Of a DNA stretch of 64,000 nucleotides, positions 52,261 to 60,033 are shown one piece after another. A program made the translations under genes and the position numbers. Under the pieces are notes generated by a model that had not been told where the DNA came from, did not search any database, and saw nothing but the letters and a program-made list of their open reading frames with translations. Position 1 is the first letter of the stretch. Each line of letters begins with the position of its first letter. Source of the DNA: Lentisalinibacter orientalis (GTDB lineage Bacteria; Pseudomonadota; Gammaproteobacteria; Steroidobacterales; Woeseiaceae). Location: NCBI RefSeq assembly GCF_040706535.1, contig NZ_JAPDRJ010000001.1, positions 1,178,001 through 1,242,000 on the forward strand, written 5' to 3'.

Positions 52261-52998
52261 ATGATGAGGCGCACCCTCGTCCTCCAATCCCACCGAGACC
52301 CCCTGCCGGCCCCATGGCTGACCCGCTGCCTGGCTTCCGTGGAGGCCTGGGCCGGCGCGGCCGGCTACGATTACCGCTACATCGACGACGAACTGTTCGA
52401 CCCCGTCCCCGACCACCTGCGTGAGCGCCTCCGCGGCCAGCCGGTGGTGGCCAGCGATCTCGCCCGGCTGCTGGCGCTGCGCGCCGCCCTCGACGAGGGT
52501 TTCGAGGCGGCCGTCTGGTGTGATGCGGATTTCCTCGTGTTCGATCCGGAGCGCCTGGCGCTGCCTGCCGAGTCGTATGCCGTGGGCCGGGAAGTCTGGA
52601 TCGAGGGCCGGGGCCCCGGACGTACGCCTCGGGCCCGGGTGAAGGTGCACAATGCCTTCCTGCTTTTCCGCCGGGGCAATCCGTTCCTGGACTTCTGCAT
52701 CGATGCCGTCGAGCGCCTGCTCGGCGCCCACTCGGGCCCGTACCCGCCCCAGTTCGTCGGGCCGAAGCTGCTGACCGCGCTGCACAATATCGTCGGCTTC
52801 CCGGTGGCCGAGCGGGCCGGCATGCTGAGCCCGCCGGTGATCCGCGACCTGGCCGCCGGCGGCGGGCCGTGCCTCGATCTGTTCCGCGCGCGCAGCCCGG
52901 AGCCCGCGGCGGGCGCGAACCTGTGCGCCTCGCTGGCGGGAGGCCGGGAGATGGCGGACAGCCAGGTGAACGAGGCGATAACGCGCCTCAGCATGTAG
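52261..52998 (+). CDS. Glycosyltransferase-like (GT-A fold) protein
   Basis: 245 aa; two consecutive ATGs (52261, 52264) start immediately at the end of a REP cluster, so no classical ribosome site is visible apart from repeat sequence. A DxD-type motif AAVWCDADFLVFDP (Asp88, Asp90) suits nucleotide-sugar and metal binding, preceded by YDYRYIDDELFD and SDLARLLALRAAL, and followed by HNAFLLFRRGNPFLDFC. It resembles GT32/capsular-type glycosyltransferase folds, but the donor is unknown. The TAG stop lies inside the next REP arm. Confidence 0.75.
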   Translation: MMRRTLVLQSHRDPLPAPWLTRCLASVEAWAGAAGYDYRYIDDELFDPVPDHLRERLRGQPVVASDLARLLALRAALDEGFEAAVWCDADFLVFDPERLALPAESYAVGREVWIEGRGPGRTPRARVKVHNAFLLFRRGNPFLDFCIDAVERLLGAHSGPYPPQFVGPKLLTALHNIVGFPVAERAGMLSPPVIRDLAAGGGPCLDLFRARSPEPAAGANLCASLAGGREMADSQVNEAITRLSM

Positions 52999-53053
52999 GA
53001 GGGGCTTTAGCCCCGATTCCGTTAGACAATCGGGCCTGAAGGCCCTCCTGCTA
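52995..53053. repeat. Mosaic REP/REPIN doublet
   Basis: TTTA-loop left arm and inverted TTCA-loop right arm with a variant end (CCTCCTGCTAG). Supplies the TAG stop of the plus gene (52996-52998) and the TAG of the minus gene (CTA at 53051-53053). Confidence 0.9.
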
Positions 53054-53440
53054 GCCGATCCACCCCCTCTTCTTCGCCGACACCGACGCCCACATGAGGT
53101 AGGCGGCGATGACGAGGATCAGGACGGGCAGCACCAGGTCGGCGGCGGTGCCCTCGAAGGCGGTGAAGGCGTAGCCGGCCCAGCCGAAGACGGCCACGAG
53201 CGAAACCGCGAACAGCGGCACGGCCCAGGCCTTGCGCAGCAGCAGTCCCACCGCACCGAACGTGCCGCCGAATACCGCCAGCGCGTAGGCGCCCGTGACC
53301 CACGCGGGCACCGGCGGAGCAGCGCCTGCCTCGCTCATCACGTGGCCCAGATAGGTGGCGACGCCGATCAGGTTCCAGACCAGTGCCACCCAGGCGACGG
53401 TCCAGTACAGCCCGGGCGGTTTGTTATCCAGCTCGGTCAT
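53051..53440 (-). CDS. Small integral membrane protein, unknown
   Basis: 129 aa with four membrane segments (about 12-34, 46-66, 70-88 and 98-117) and a short basic end (SAKKRGWIG). The N-terminal TELDNKPPGLYWTVAWVALVWNLIGV pattern is typical of small uncharacterised sugar- or stress-related membrane proteins. It lies 59 bp downstream of the saccharopine-dehydrogenase-like gene on the same strand. Its stop codon overlaps a REP doublet. Confidence 0.75.
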   Translation of the reverse strand: MTELDNKPPGLYWTVAWVALVWNLIGVATYLGHVMSEAGAAPPVPAWVTGAYALAVFGGTFGAVGLLLRKAWAVPLFAVSLVAVFGWAGYAFTAFEGTAADLVLPVLILVIAAYLMWASVSAKKRGWIG

Positions 53441-53499
53441 GGTCTGCCCCTCTGTCTGTTCTTATGGGGAGAGAGTGTGCGCTGCACTCGCGGTGCCGA

Positions 53500-54678
53500 T
53501 CAAGTCTCCACGGTGAAGCGCAGCCCGGCGTTGTCGACCAGGCGGCGGATCAGCTTCTCGCCCATGGCCGGCGCGGTGGTCCAGATGCCGCCGGGGGTGT
53601 CGGCGGCGTCGCGCAGCAGGCAGATCGCGCTCTCGGCGATCATGCGCGAGGTGGAGCCGTAGCCGGGGTCGAGGTCGCCGCCGACGCTGGCCCGAATCTC
53701 GCGGCCGTCGGGCATCTCGCCGATGAACAGCACATCGTAGGAGCCGGCTTCGCGCTCTTCCTTGCCGGGGCCCTCGCCGGGTTTCGGCGCGTTGTCGCCG
53801 CCGAGTGCGTCGGCTTTGGCAATGGCCTTCGCCTTCGCCTCGCCTTCGTCGCCGGGGCCCACCACCAGCATCTCGTCGTAGACGAACTCCTCGCCGTAGG
53901 CGTGCCCGAGCAGCGCGTTGGAGCGGTGCACGTTGCGGGTGTTGATGGGCGCCATGATGAAAGGCGCGCACCAGACGCCCATGGATTCGTCGTACGCCGG
54001 CTTCGTGCCGCGGGGCTGTTCCGGCCCGCTGAATCCGGGCGTCAGCGCGAAGGGATCCCGCAGCAGGGCCAGCACGCTCGGGTTGTTCTGAGCGGCGGCC
54101 AGCGTGGCCTTCAGGCTCGCCGCCGTGCCGCCGGAGAAGCCGCCTTTCATCTTGCGGACCCGGCCTTTCACACGGGGTGCCGTCGCGCCGAACTCCTTCT
54201 TCGCCGCCTGCTGCAGGAAGTACACGCCCAGGTCGAAGGGGATGGAGTCGAAGCCGCAGGAGAAGACGATGCGGGCGCCGCTCTCGGTGGCCTGCTCCTC
54301 GTGCTCGTCGATCATGTAGCGCATCCACGCGGGTTCGCCGCAGAGATCGACGTAGTCGGTGCCGGTCTTCGCGCACACGGCGACCAGGTCGGAGCCGTAA
54401 AGCTGGTAGGGGCCCACCGTGGTCAGGACCAGCCGCGTGCGCTCCGCCATCGCCTGCAGCGAGCCCGGATCGCTCGCGTCGGCGACCACCAGCGGCGTGT
54501 CCTTCGGCGCGCCGATCTCGTCGCGCACGGCGGCGAGCTTCTCCTCGCTGCGGCCCGCCATCGCCCATGCGAGGTCCGGGTCGTCGCCGTACTGCTGGAC
54601 GAGGTATTCGGCGACCAGCCGTCCGGTGAAACCGGTGGCGCCGTACAGGACCAGGTCGAATTCTTTCTTGTCGCTCAT
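53500..54678 (-). CDS. Saccharopine dehydrogenase-like / trans-acting enoyl reductase family protein
   Basis: 392 aa. N-terminal Rossmann motif LVLYGATGFTGRLVAEYL (residues about 9-26), then AGRSEEKLAAVRDEIG and LTTVGPYQLYGSDLVAVCA, YVDLCGEPAWMR and FSCGFDSIPFDLGVYFLQ. This order matches the saccharopine-dehydrogenase-like proteins that include mycobacterial trans-acting enoyl reductases. Probably NAD(P)H-dependent reduction of a lipid-type substrate; lysine metabolism is unlikely. Cytosolic. Confidence 0.88.
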   Translation of the reverse strand: MSDKKEFDLVLYGATGFTGRLVAEYLVQQYGDDPDLAWAMAGRSEEKLAAVRDEIGAPKDTPLVVADASDPGSLQAMAERTRLVLTTVGPYQLYGSDLVAVCAKTGTDYVDLCGEPAWMRYMIDEHEEQATESGARIVFSCGFDSIPFDLGVYFLQQAAKKEFGATAPRVKGRVRKMKGGFSGGTAASLKATLAAAQNNPSVLALLRDPFALTPGFSGPEQPRGTKPAYDESMGVWCAPFIMAPINTRNVHRSNALLGHAYGEEFVYDEMLVVGPGDEGEAKAKAIAKADALGGDNAPKPGEGPGKEEREAGSYDVLFIGEMPDGREIRASVGGDLDPGYGSTSRMIAESAICLLRDAADTPGGIWTTAPAMGEKLIRRLVDNAGLRFTVET

Positions 54679-54734
54679 GCGCTGACTCTCTTCGTGTAAT
54701 GGGCTTTTCCGACGGGCGTGCTGCCGACCCTAGC

Positions 54735-55145
54735 TTACTCCGGGTATTCGGGAAACTCCGGCAGCGCCGCTGCGGTGCACGACCATGCGCTGCGCGAGCC
54801 GGTGAAGATGCGCGCCTGGGGCAGGATATCGGGCTCCGTGTCCAGCGAGCCGGCGGGGATGAAGGCGAGTCCGGACGCCTCCATGTAGCGCGGCATGCGC
54901 GAGCCGCAGCGGCTGCAGAAACTGGTGCCGAAGCGTTCGGCCTCGGGCACCCGGTAGTGCGTCAGCAGATCCTCGCCGGCCTCCCAGCTCAGCGACCCGC
55001 GGACGAAGAGGTTGCTCGCGTGGCCCGTGCCGGACGCCTTGCGGCAGCGCGAGCAGTGGCAGTGGTAGAAGCCCCGTGCTTCGCCTTCCACGACGTAGCG
55101 CACCGCGCCGCAGAGGCAGCTGCCTTTCAGTGTTCGTGTGGTCAT
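54735..55145 (-). CDS. GFA family protein (zinc-binding, glutathione-dependent formaldehyde-activating type)
   Basis: 136 aa from the ATG at 55145 with a strong GGGGGGAAAG site. Zinc-binding cysteines of the GFA fold: GSCLCGAVRY (Cys10, Cys12), FYHCHCSRCRKASG (Cys29, Cys31, Cys34) and SFCSRCGS (Cys77, Cys80). Such proteins are often annotated as aldehyde-detoxifying, though most have no proven activity. It lies 34 bp after the nitrilase-like gene and may belong to the same transcript. Confidence 0.9.
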   Translation of the reverse strand: MTTRTLKGSCLCGAVRYVVEGEARGFYHCHCSRCRKASGTGHASNLFVRGSLSWEAGEDLLTHYRVPEAERFGTSFCSRCGSRMPRYMEASGLAFIPAGSLDTEPDILPQARIFTGSRSAWSCTAAALPEFPEYPE

Positions 55146-55179
55146 CGGACTTTCCCCCCCCGGTTGGTTCCTGCTCGGC

Positions 55180-56391
55180 TCAGCGCAGCACGCCGTCCTC
55201 ACGCAGCCGTTCGATGATGGCGCGCTGACGCTCGATCACGGCCTGCTGCGAGAGCATGCGGCCTTCCGCCATGGCGCCGTGCGGCACCCAGTCGGTGCCG
55301 GCGTAGGCGGATTCGTAGGCGCCCCAGGGCTGGCGCGAGAGGAGATTCGCCATGCCGGTGCGCCGGCGTGCCGCGCGCAGGGCCGGCAGATCCAGGATGG
55401 CATTGGCGTTCACGCTCTCGCCGCTCTCGGCCTCGCCCAGCACCTTGCCCTCCCAGTCCACCACCTTCGACATCGCGTCCGCGGAGGCCGACGGCAGGGG
55501 CGTGCCCGCGATGCCGGCCGTGTTCGCCGAGACCACGTAGGCCATGTTCTCGATGGCGCGGGCGCGCTTCATCACGTCCTTCTTGGTCTGCAGGGGCGAG
55601 CCCACTTCGGAGGTGTGATGCAGCAGTATCTCGGCGCCCTTCATGGCGGTCATGCGGGCGATCTCGGGGTACAGGATCTCCTCGGAGGCGATGGTGCCGA
55701 GCGTGCCGATCTCGGTGCGGGCCACCGGGAACACGGCGTCCGCGCCGTAGCGGGCGAGGTAGTCGTCCCAGACGTCCCAGGGCGTCGGCGTGTACAGCGA
55801 GATCATGCGCCGGTAACGCAGGATGGTGTCGCCGTGCGGCGCGATGACGGTGTTGGCCTGGAAATAGAGTTCCGGGAAGGCCGGGTCGTTCTCGTACAGG
55901 TTGCCGGCGAGATATACGCCGAAGCGCTCCGCGATGCCGGCCAGCGCCTCGTATTCCGGCCCGCCGATGTCGACGGCGGCCTTCGCCTTCCATTCCTCCC
56001 GGCTCTCGCGCAGGGGGAAGCCGGTGAGGTAGTACTCCGGCAGCACCACCAGGCGGAGCTCGCTGCCGTTGAAGGTCTTCAGGAATCCTTTGGCCGATGC
56101 GACCTGGCCGGCGATGCGGCGGATGGAGGCCATCATGCGGGCGCGGGCGGCCTCCGCGGTGGCGTCCTGGTTGACCGCGTCGCACAGGGTCTGCAGCGCG
56201 AGTGCGGAGTAGCGGGGTGCGTCCTCGTCGGCCTGCGCCCGATTGGCGAAGGGGCACAGCGCAAGCGCGCCGAGGCCGGCGAGGAGGTGCCGCCGGCTGA
56301 TGGTGGCCGGTAGGAGGGCCTTCAGGCCCGATTCCTCCCCCCCGGGCGCATCGGAATCGGGCCTGAAGGCCCTCCTACCTGGGGTTTTCAT
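55180..56391 (-). CDS. Tat-signal nitrilase-superfamily protein with substituted catalytic residues and an embedded REP
   Basis: 403 aa. The ATG at 56391 overlaps the stop of yheS (ATGA), which fixes the start. Residues 5-28 are encoded by a REP doublet (56310-56378), followed by a Tat-like signal ISRRHLLAGLGALALC. The carbon-nitrogen hydrolase fold is clear: LVVLPEYYLTGFP with Glu119, AGNLYEND, ILRYRRMIS and GTIASEEILYPEI. In the usual Glu-Lys-Cys triad, Lys is replaced by Arg195 and the nucleophile Cys by Ser236. It may be inactive, or use a different chemistry. Probably exported, unless the repeat has impaired the signal. Confidence 0.82.
   Translation of the reverse strand: MKTPGRRAFRPDSDAPGGEESGLKALLPATISRRHLLAGLGALALCPFANRAQADEDAPRYSALALQTLCDAVNQDATAEAARARMMASIRRIAGQVASAKGFLKTFNGSELRLVVLPEYYLTGFPLRESREEWKAKAAVDIGGPEYEALAGIAERFGVYLAGNLYENDPAFPELYFQANTVIAPHGDTILRYRRMISLYTPTPWDVWDDYLARYGADAVFPVARTEIGTLGTIASEEILYPEIARMTAMKGAEILLHHTSEVGSPLQTKKDVMKRARAIENMAYVVSANTAGIAGTPLPSASADAMSKVVDWEGKVLGEAESGESVNANAILDLPALRAARRRTGMANLLSRQPWGAYESAYAGTDWVPHGAMAEGRMLSQQAVIERQRAIIERLREDGVLR
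56310..56378. repeat. REP/REPIN doublet inside a coding sequence
   Basis: Two inverted TTCA-loop arms around a C-rich spacer. The segment lies in frame between codon 4 and the twin-arginine region of the nitrilase-like gene, adding about 24 residues to the signal peptide's N-region. Confidence 0.93.
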
Positions 56392-58301
56392 GCATCGCTC
56401 TCCGTCAACCCTTCCAGAGCCTCGCCCGCTGCGAGCCATTCCGCCTCCGCGGCCGCCAGTTCGCGTTCCAGCTCCGCCTGATCGGCCAGCAGGGACTTAA
56501 GGCGGTCCCGGTTCGCCTCATCGTACAGGTTCTCGTCGGTGAGCTCCGACTGCAGCCTGCCGCGGCGGGCCTCCAGCGCCGCCAGCGATTCCTCGGCGCG
56601 GGCCAGGCGTTTCTTCAGGGGCGTAAGCTGTCGGCGCCGTTCGGCTTCCCGGCGCTTGCGCTCGCGCCGTGCCGCCGCCGTGTTGGCCGTGGCTTCGCTG
56701 GCGATCTCGTCGTCCGCGCGCCGGTCGCCCCGGTTGTGCTCGGCGAGCCAGCGGGGGTAGTCGTCGAGGCTGCCGGCGAACTCGTCCACGGTGCCGCTGT
56801 GCACCAGCAGCAGGGTGTCGCAGGTGACGCGCAGCAGATGCCGGTCGTGGGAGACGATCATCATGGCGCCCTCGAAGTCCTGCAGCGCGACGGCGAGCGC
56901 CTGGCGCATCTCGATGTCCAGGTGGTTGGTCGGCTCGTCCAGCAGCAGGAGGTTGGGGCGCCGGTAGACCAGCAGCGCGAGTGCCAGACGGGACTTCTCG
57001 CCGCCGGAGAACGGGCCGGTGAGCATGAACACCGTGTCGCCGGAGAAGCCGAAGCCGCCGAGGAAATTCCTGAGCGCCTCTTCCCGGGCGTCTGGGTCGA
57101 TCTCGGCCAGGTGGTCGATGGCGGAGCGCGCGGGATCGAGCTGCTCCACCTGGTGCTGGGCGAAGTAGCCGACCGCCAGGTCCTTCGCCGGCAGCCGTTC
57201 CCCGCGACGAGGTTCCAGCATGCCGGCGGCGAGCTTGATCAGCGTGGACTTGCCGGCGCCGTTCGGTCCGAGCAGCCCGATGCGGTCGCCGGGGGCGAAA
57301 GCGAGCTGCACGCCGGAGAAGACGGTGACGTTGCCGTAGCCGGCCGCTACCCGGTCCAGCGTGAGGAGAGGGCGCGGCGTCTTCTCCGGCGGCAGCAGCG
57401 AGAAGCGGAACGGGGAGTCGACGTGCGCCGGCGCGATGGTCTCCATCCGCTCCAGCGCCTTCAGCCGGCTCTGGGCCTGGCGCGCCTTGGTGGCCTTGTA
57501 GCGGAAGCGCTCCACGAAGGAATGCATGTGGGCGATCTCCCGCTGCTGCTTCTCGTACTGGGCCTGCTGGTGGGCGAGACGCGCCGCGCGCACGGTCTCG
57601 AACGTCGTGTAGTTGCCGGTGTACAGCGTGAGCCGGCCCTGCTCGATGTTGAGGATGTACTCCGCCACGCCGTCCAGGAAGTCCCGGTCGTGGGAGATCA
57701 GCAGCAGGGTGCCCGGATACTCCCTGAGCCAGCCCTCCAGCCAGATGACGGCATCCAGATCGAGGTGGTTGGTGGGCTCGTCCAGCAGCAGGAGGTCCGA
57801 GCGGCACATCAGCGCGCGGGCCAGGTTCAGGCGCATGCGCCAGCCGCCGGAGAAGGTGTCGACGGGACGCTCCTCCTGGCCGGGCAGGAAGCCGAGGCCG
57901 TGCAGCAGGCGGGCAGCGCGGCTGCGGGCGGTGTAGCCGTCGGCGGATTCGATGCGGGCATGAGCTTTCGCAATCGCCGTGCCGTCGCCGGCCGCCTCGG
58001 CGTCCGCCAGGTCGGCCGCGATGGCGCGCAGGTCCGCATCACCGTCCAGGACGTATTCGATGGCCGGCCGCGTATCCGACGGCGTGGCCTGGTCGACGTG
58101 GGCGATGACCCAGTCCGGCGGCAGCCGGCACTCGCCGGCGTCAGGGGCCAGTTCGCCAAGGATCATCCGCAGCAGGCTGGTCTTGCCTGTGCCGTTGGCG
58201 CCGGTCACGCCCACCTTCTGGCCGGGGTGGATCTGGGCGCTGGCGTGTTCGAACAGGAGCCTCGGCCCGCGGCGGAGCGCGACGTCTGAGAGCTGGAGCA
58301 T
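56388..58301 (-). CDS. yheS: ABC-F family ATPase YheS
   Basis: 637 aa, the same length as the enterobacterial protein. Two ABC cassettes: Walker A GANGTGKTSL with signature DTFSGGWRMRLNLARAL and Walker B LLLLDEPTNHLDLDAVIWLE, then Walker A GPNGAGKSTLIKL with FSGGEKSRLALALL and LLLLDEPTNHLDIEMRQAL. Between them lies the linker with MHSFVERFRYKATKARQAQS (the P-site tRNA interaction motif region) and LERMETIAPAHVDSPFRF. The C-terminal extension is a charged coiled coil. ABC-F proteins act on the ribosome; YheS-like members are thought to relieve nascent-chain stalls. The stop overlaps the next start (ATGA). Confidence 0.96.
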   Translation of the reverse strand: MLQLSDVALRRGPRLLFEHASAQIHPGQKVGVTGANGTGKTSLLRMILGELAPDAGECRLPPDWVIAHVDQATPSDTRPAIEYVLDGDADLRAIAADLADAEAAGDGTAIAKAHARIESADGYTARSRAARLLHGLGFLPGQEERPVDTFSGGWRMRLNLARALMCRSDLLLLDEPTNHLDLDAVIWLEGWLREYPGTLLLISHDRDFLDGVAEYILNIEQGRLTLYTGNYTTFETVRAARLAHQQAQYEKQQREIAHMHSFVERFRYKATKARQAQSRLKALERMETIAPAHVDSPFRFSLLPPEKTPRPLLTLDRVAAGYGNVTVFSGVQLAFAPGDRIGLLGPNGAGKSTLIKLAAGMLEPRRGERLPAKDLAVGYFAQHQVEQLDPARSAIDHLAEIDPDAREEALRNFLGGFGFSGDTVFMLTGPFSGGEKSRLALALLVYRRPNLLLLDEPTNHLDIEMRQALAVALQDFEGAMMIVSHDRHLLRVTCDTLLLVHSGTVDEFAGSLDDYPRWLAEHNRGDRRADDEIASEATANTAAARRERKRREAERRRQLTPLKKRLARAEESLAALEARRGRLQSELTDENLYDEANRDRLKSLLADQAELERELAAAEAEWLAAGEALEGLTESDA

Positions 58302-58312
58302 GGGCGGGATTG

Positions 58313-58362
58313 TAATGGCAACCGCAATGGCAACCGCAATGGCAATCGCTATGGCAATGGCA
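58313..58362. repeat. Short tandem repeat (GCAATGGCAACC-like)
   Basis: Imperfect repeats of ATGGCAACCGCA and ATGGCAATCGC in the gap between yheS and the PAS/zinc gene, on the 5' side of yheS. It could alter promoter spacing by slippage. Confidence 0.85.
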
Positions 58363-58391
58363 GCGCCGGAAGGGCGGGACGCTGCGGCCGC

Positions 58392-59015
58392 TCAGTTGCG
58401 GACGAAGGACTCGGTCACAGTCTTGTAGCACGGCGGGCATACACCGTGACTCAGTCGTACCCGCGAATCGCCGCCGAGGGAATAATAGCGTTCGGCGGAA
58501 ACCCACTCGCCGCCGGTGTGGACCTCGTCCTTCACGCGCTGGCAGTAGCTGCACATCGTCACCAGCGGCCGGGTCCGGTCGTGTTCGAGGCCTCGCCGCA
58601 TGGCTTCGAAATCGAGCAGGTCCAGATTGGGTCTCAGGGATTCCTCGAGCACAACGGACTGGAACAGATAGCCGGTGACGGTTTCGTCTTCGCGCAGGGA
58701 CCGGATGACCAGGCGGATGCCGCGCTTGCAGTCCGGCCCGTCGCAGCGGAAGTGCATGACCCATTCGCTGAACTCCGGCCGCCGGAGCTCTCGCAGGATC
58801 GTCCGGTAGTGGCCGCCCACCTCGTCGCCGCCGACGAAATCGAACAGGTTCCTGCCACGGATATCGTGCGCTCGGGGAGAGTTCACGCCGCCTGTTTCGG
58901 CAAATCGATTCCAGTTGCCGGGGCCGATGGCGGCTATGCGTCCGTCGGGCTCCACGGTGTAGCAGATACCGTCGAAGGCATCGAGTACCTCGTCGGTCAG
59001 GTGATTCAGAAGCAT
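58392..59015 (-). CDS. PAS-like domain protein with C-terminal zinc-binding motif
   Basis: 207 aa from the ATG at 59015 with AGGAAG upstream. Residues about 5-120 look like a PAS fold (DAFDGICYTVEPDGRIAAIG, RGRNLFDFVGGDEVGGHY). The C-terminus has a CxxC...CxxC pair, CSYCQRVKDEVHTGGEWVSA (positions near 155-175) and SHGVCPPCYKTV, a zinc motif often attached to PAS or histidine-kinase modules, although no kinase follows. It may be a stand-alone sensor or adaptor. Divergent from an alpha/beta hydrolase gene. Confidence 0.82.
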   Translation of the reverse strand: MLLNHLTDEVLDAFDGICYTVEPDGRIAAIGPGNWNRFAETGGVNSPRAHDIRGRNLFDFVGGDEVGGHYRTILRELRRPEFSEWVMHFRCDGPDCKRGIRLVIRSLREDETVTGYLFQSVVLEESLRPNLDLLDFEAMRRGLEHDRTRPLVTMCSYCQRVKDEVHTGGEWVSAERYYSLGGDSRVRLSHGVCPPCYKTVTESFVRN

Positions 59016-59172
59016 GATCGGCTTCCTGCGCCGCGGCGGCGAGCACACCCGTCAGTTCAAGCACGGATCGGCCCGTGAGACGGTGACGGAAGTCGCGAAT
59101 ATGCGTCTCAGGCCGACGACAGGATGACCTGGAATCGACCGCAGGGCAACGGATGTGGCAGTCTGTCCCGCC

Positions 59173-59946
59173 ATGAGACGACACCTCTTCGACAGCCCCC
59201 TGGGCCAGGTCCACTTCGTGGACAGCGGCGACCCGGCGGCCCGGCCCCTGCTGCTGCTGCACCAGGTGCCCCGGTCGGTGGACGAGTTCGCCGAGGTCAT
59301 TCCGCTGCTGGATGAGCATCTGCGCGTGATCGCCATGGACCTGCCCGGCTACGGCTGCTCGGACCGCCCGGCGTCCCGGCCCGACGTCGCCGGGTATGCC
59401 GAGGCGGCCGTCGCGCTGCTGGATCATCTCGGCCTGGAGCGTGCGGCGCTCGGCGGCCACCACACGGGCGCCATCGTCTCCGTCGAGGCGGCCGCCGCCC
59501 GGCCGGAGCGGGTCTCGCACCTGGTCCTGTCGGGCCCGGTCTATATGGACGAGGCGGCCCGCCGGGAGCTCGGCGCCCTCTTCGAGCAGTGGCACGTGCA
59601 GTCGGACGGCTCCCATCTGGCCGAGAAATGGCACCGGATGGCCGGCTGGATCGACGATCCGGCGCTGGTGCAGCGCTGCGTGCTGGACCTGTTCCGGGCC
59701 GGCGAGATCAGCGAATGGGGCCATTTCGCGGTGGCGGAGTACCACATGGAGGACCGCCTGCCGCGGGTGAAAGCGCCGGCGCTGGTGCTCTCGGGCGTTG
59801 ACGATCCCTTCAGTCAACCTGATAAAAATCAGGTATTTGCAGACGTTCTCCCCGATTGCCGCCTGGCGAGTATCGACGGCGGCATATTCATGTTGAACGA
59901 GCGGCCGAAGGAGTGGTCTGAAGCCGTACTGGCGTTTCTCGGCTGA
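59173..59946 (+). CDS. Alpha/beta hydrolase-fold protein lacking the usual nucleophile and His
   Basis: 257 aa from the ATG at 59173; a GTG at 59155 is also in frame. Fold landmarks: LLLLHQVPRSVDEF, VIAMDLPGYGCSD and LGLERAALGGHHTGAIVSVEA. At the nucleophile elbow the sequence is GHHTG (residues 95-99), so the expected Ser/Asp/Cys is His97. The acid site GVDDPF is present, but the usual catalytic His before ExP is Ile238 (GGIFMLNERP). Hydrolase activity is therefore doubtful; GHHTG-type elbows occur in a branch of this fold. Cytosolic. Confidence 0.83.
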   Translation: MRRHLFDSPLGQVHFVDSGDPAARPLLLLHQVPRSVDEFAEVIPLLDEHLRVIAMDLPGYGCSDRPASRPDVAGYAEAAVALLDHLGLERAALGGHHTGAIVSVEAAAARPERVSHLVLSGPVYMDEAARRELGALFEQWHVQSDGSHLAEKWHRMAGWIDDPALVQRCVLDLFRAGEISEWGHFAVAEYHMEDRLPRVKAPALVLSGVDDPFSQPDKNQVFADVLPDCRLASIDGGIFMLNERPKEWSEAVLAFLG

Positions 59947-59986
59947 AATTTGCGGCATTCCACAGTGTTCGGCGCGGTCCAATCCG

Positions 59987-59992
59987 TATAAT
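59987..59992 (+). promoter_or_regulatory. Putative -10 box of desaturase promoter
   Basis: A perfect TATAAT in a GC-rich context, 42 bp before the desaturase ATG. The -35 region is not clear (TGTTCG-like at 59966). Confidence 0.5.
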
Positions 59993-60033
59993 TAGCGCAG
60001 CAACTCCACCAAGATCAGGTATATCACCCAATC

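Noticed and set aside
4950..56378. Regularly recurring palindromes as a CRISPR array
   Set aside because: Copies are kilobases apart with genes in between, each is itself palindromic, and no cas genes are present.
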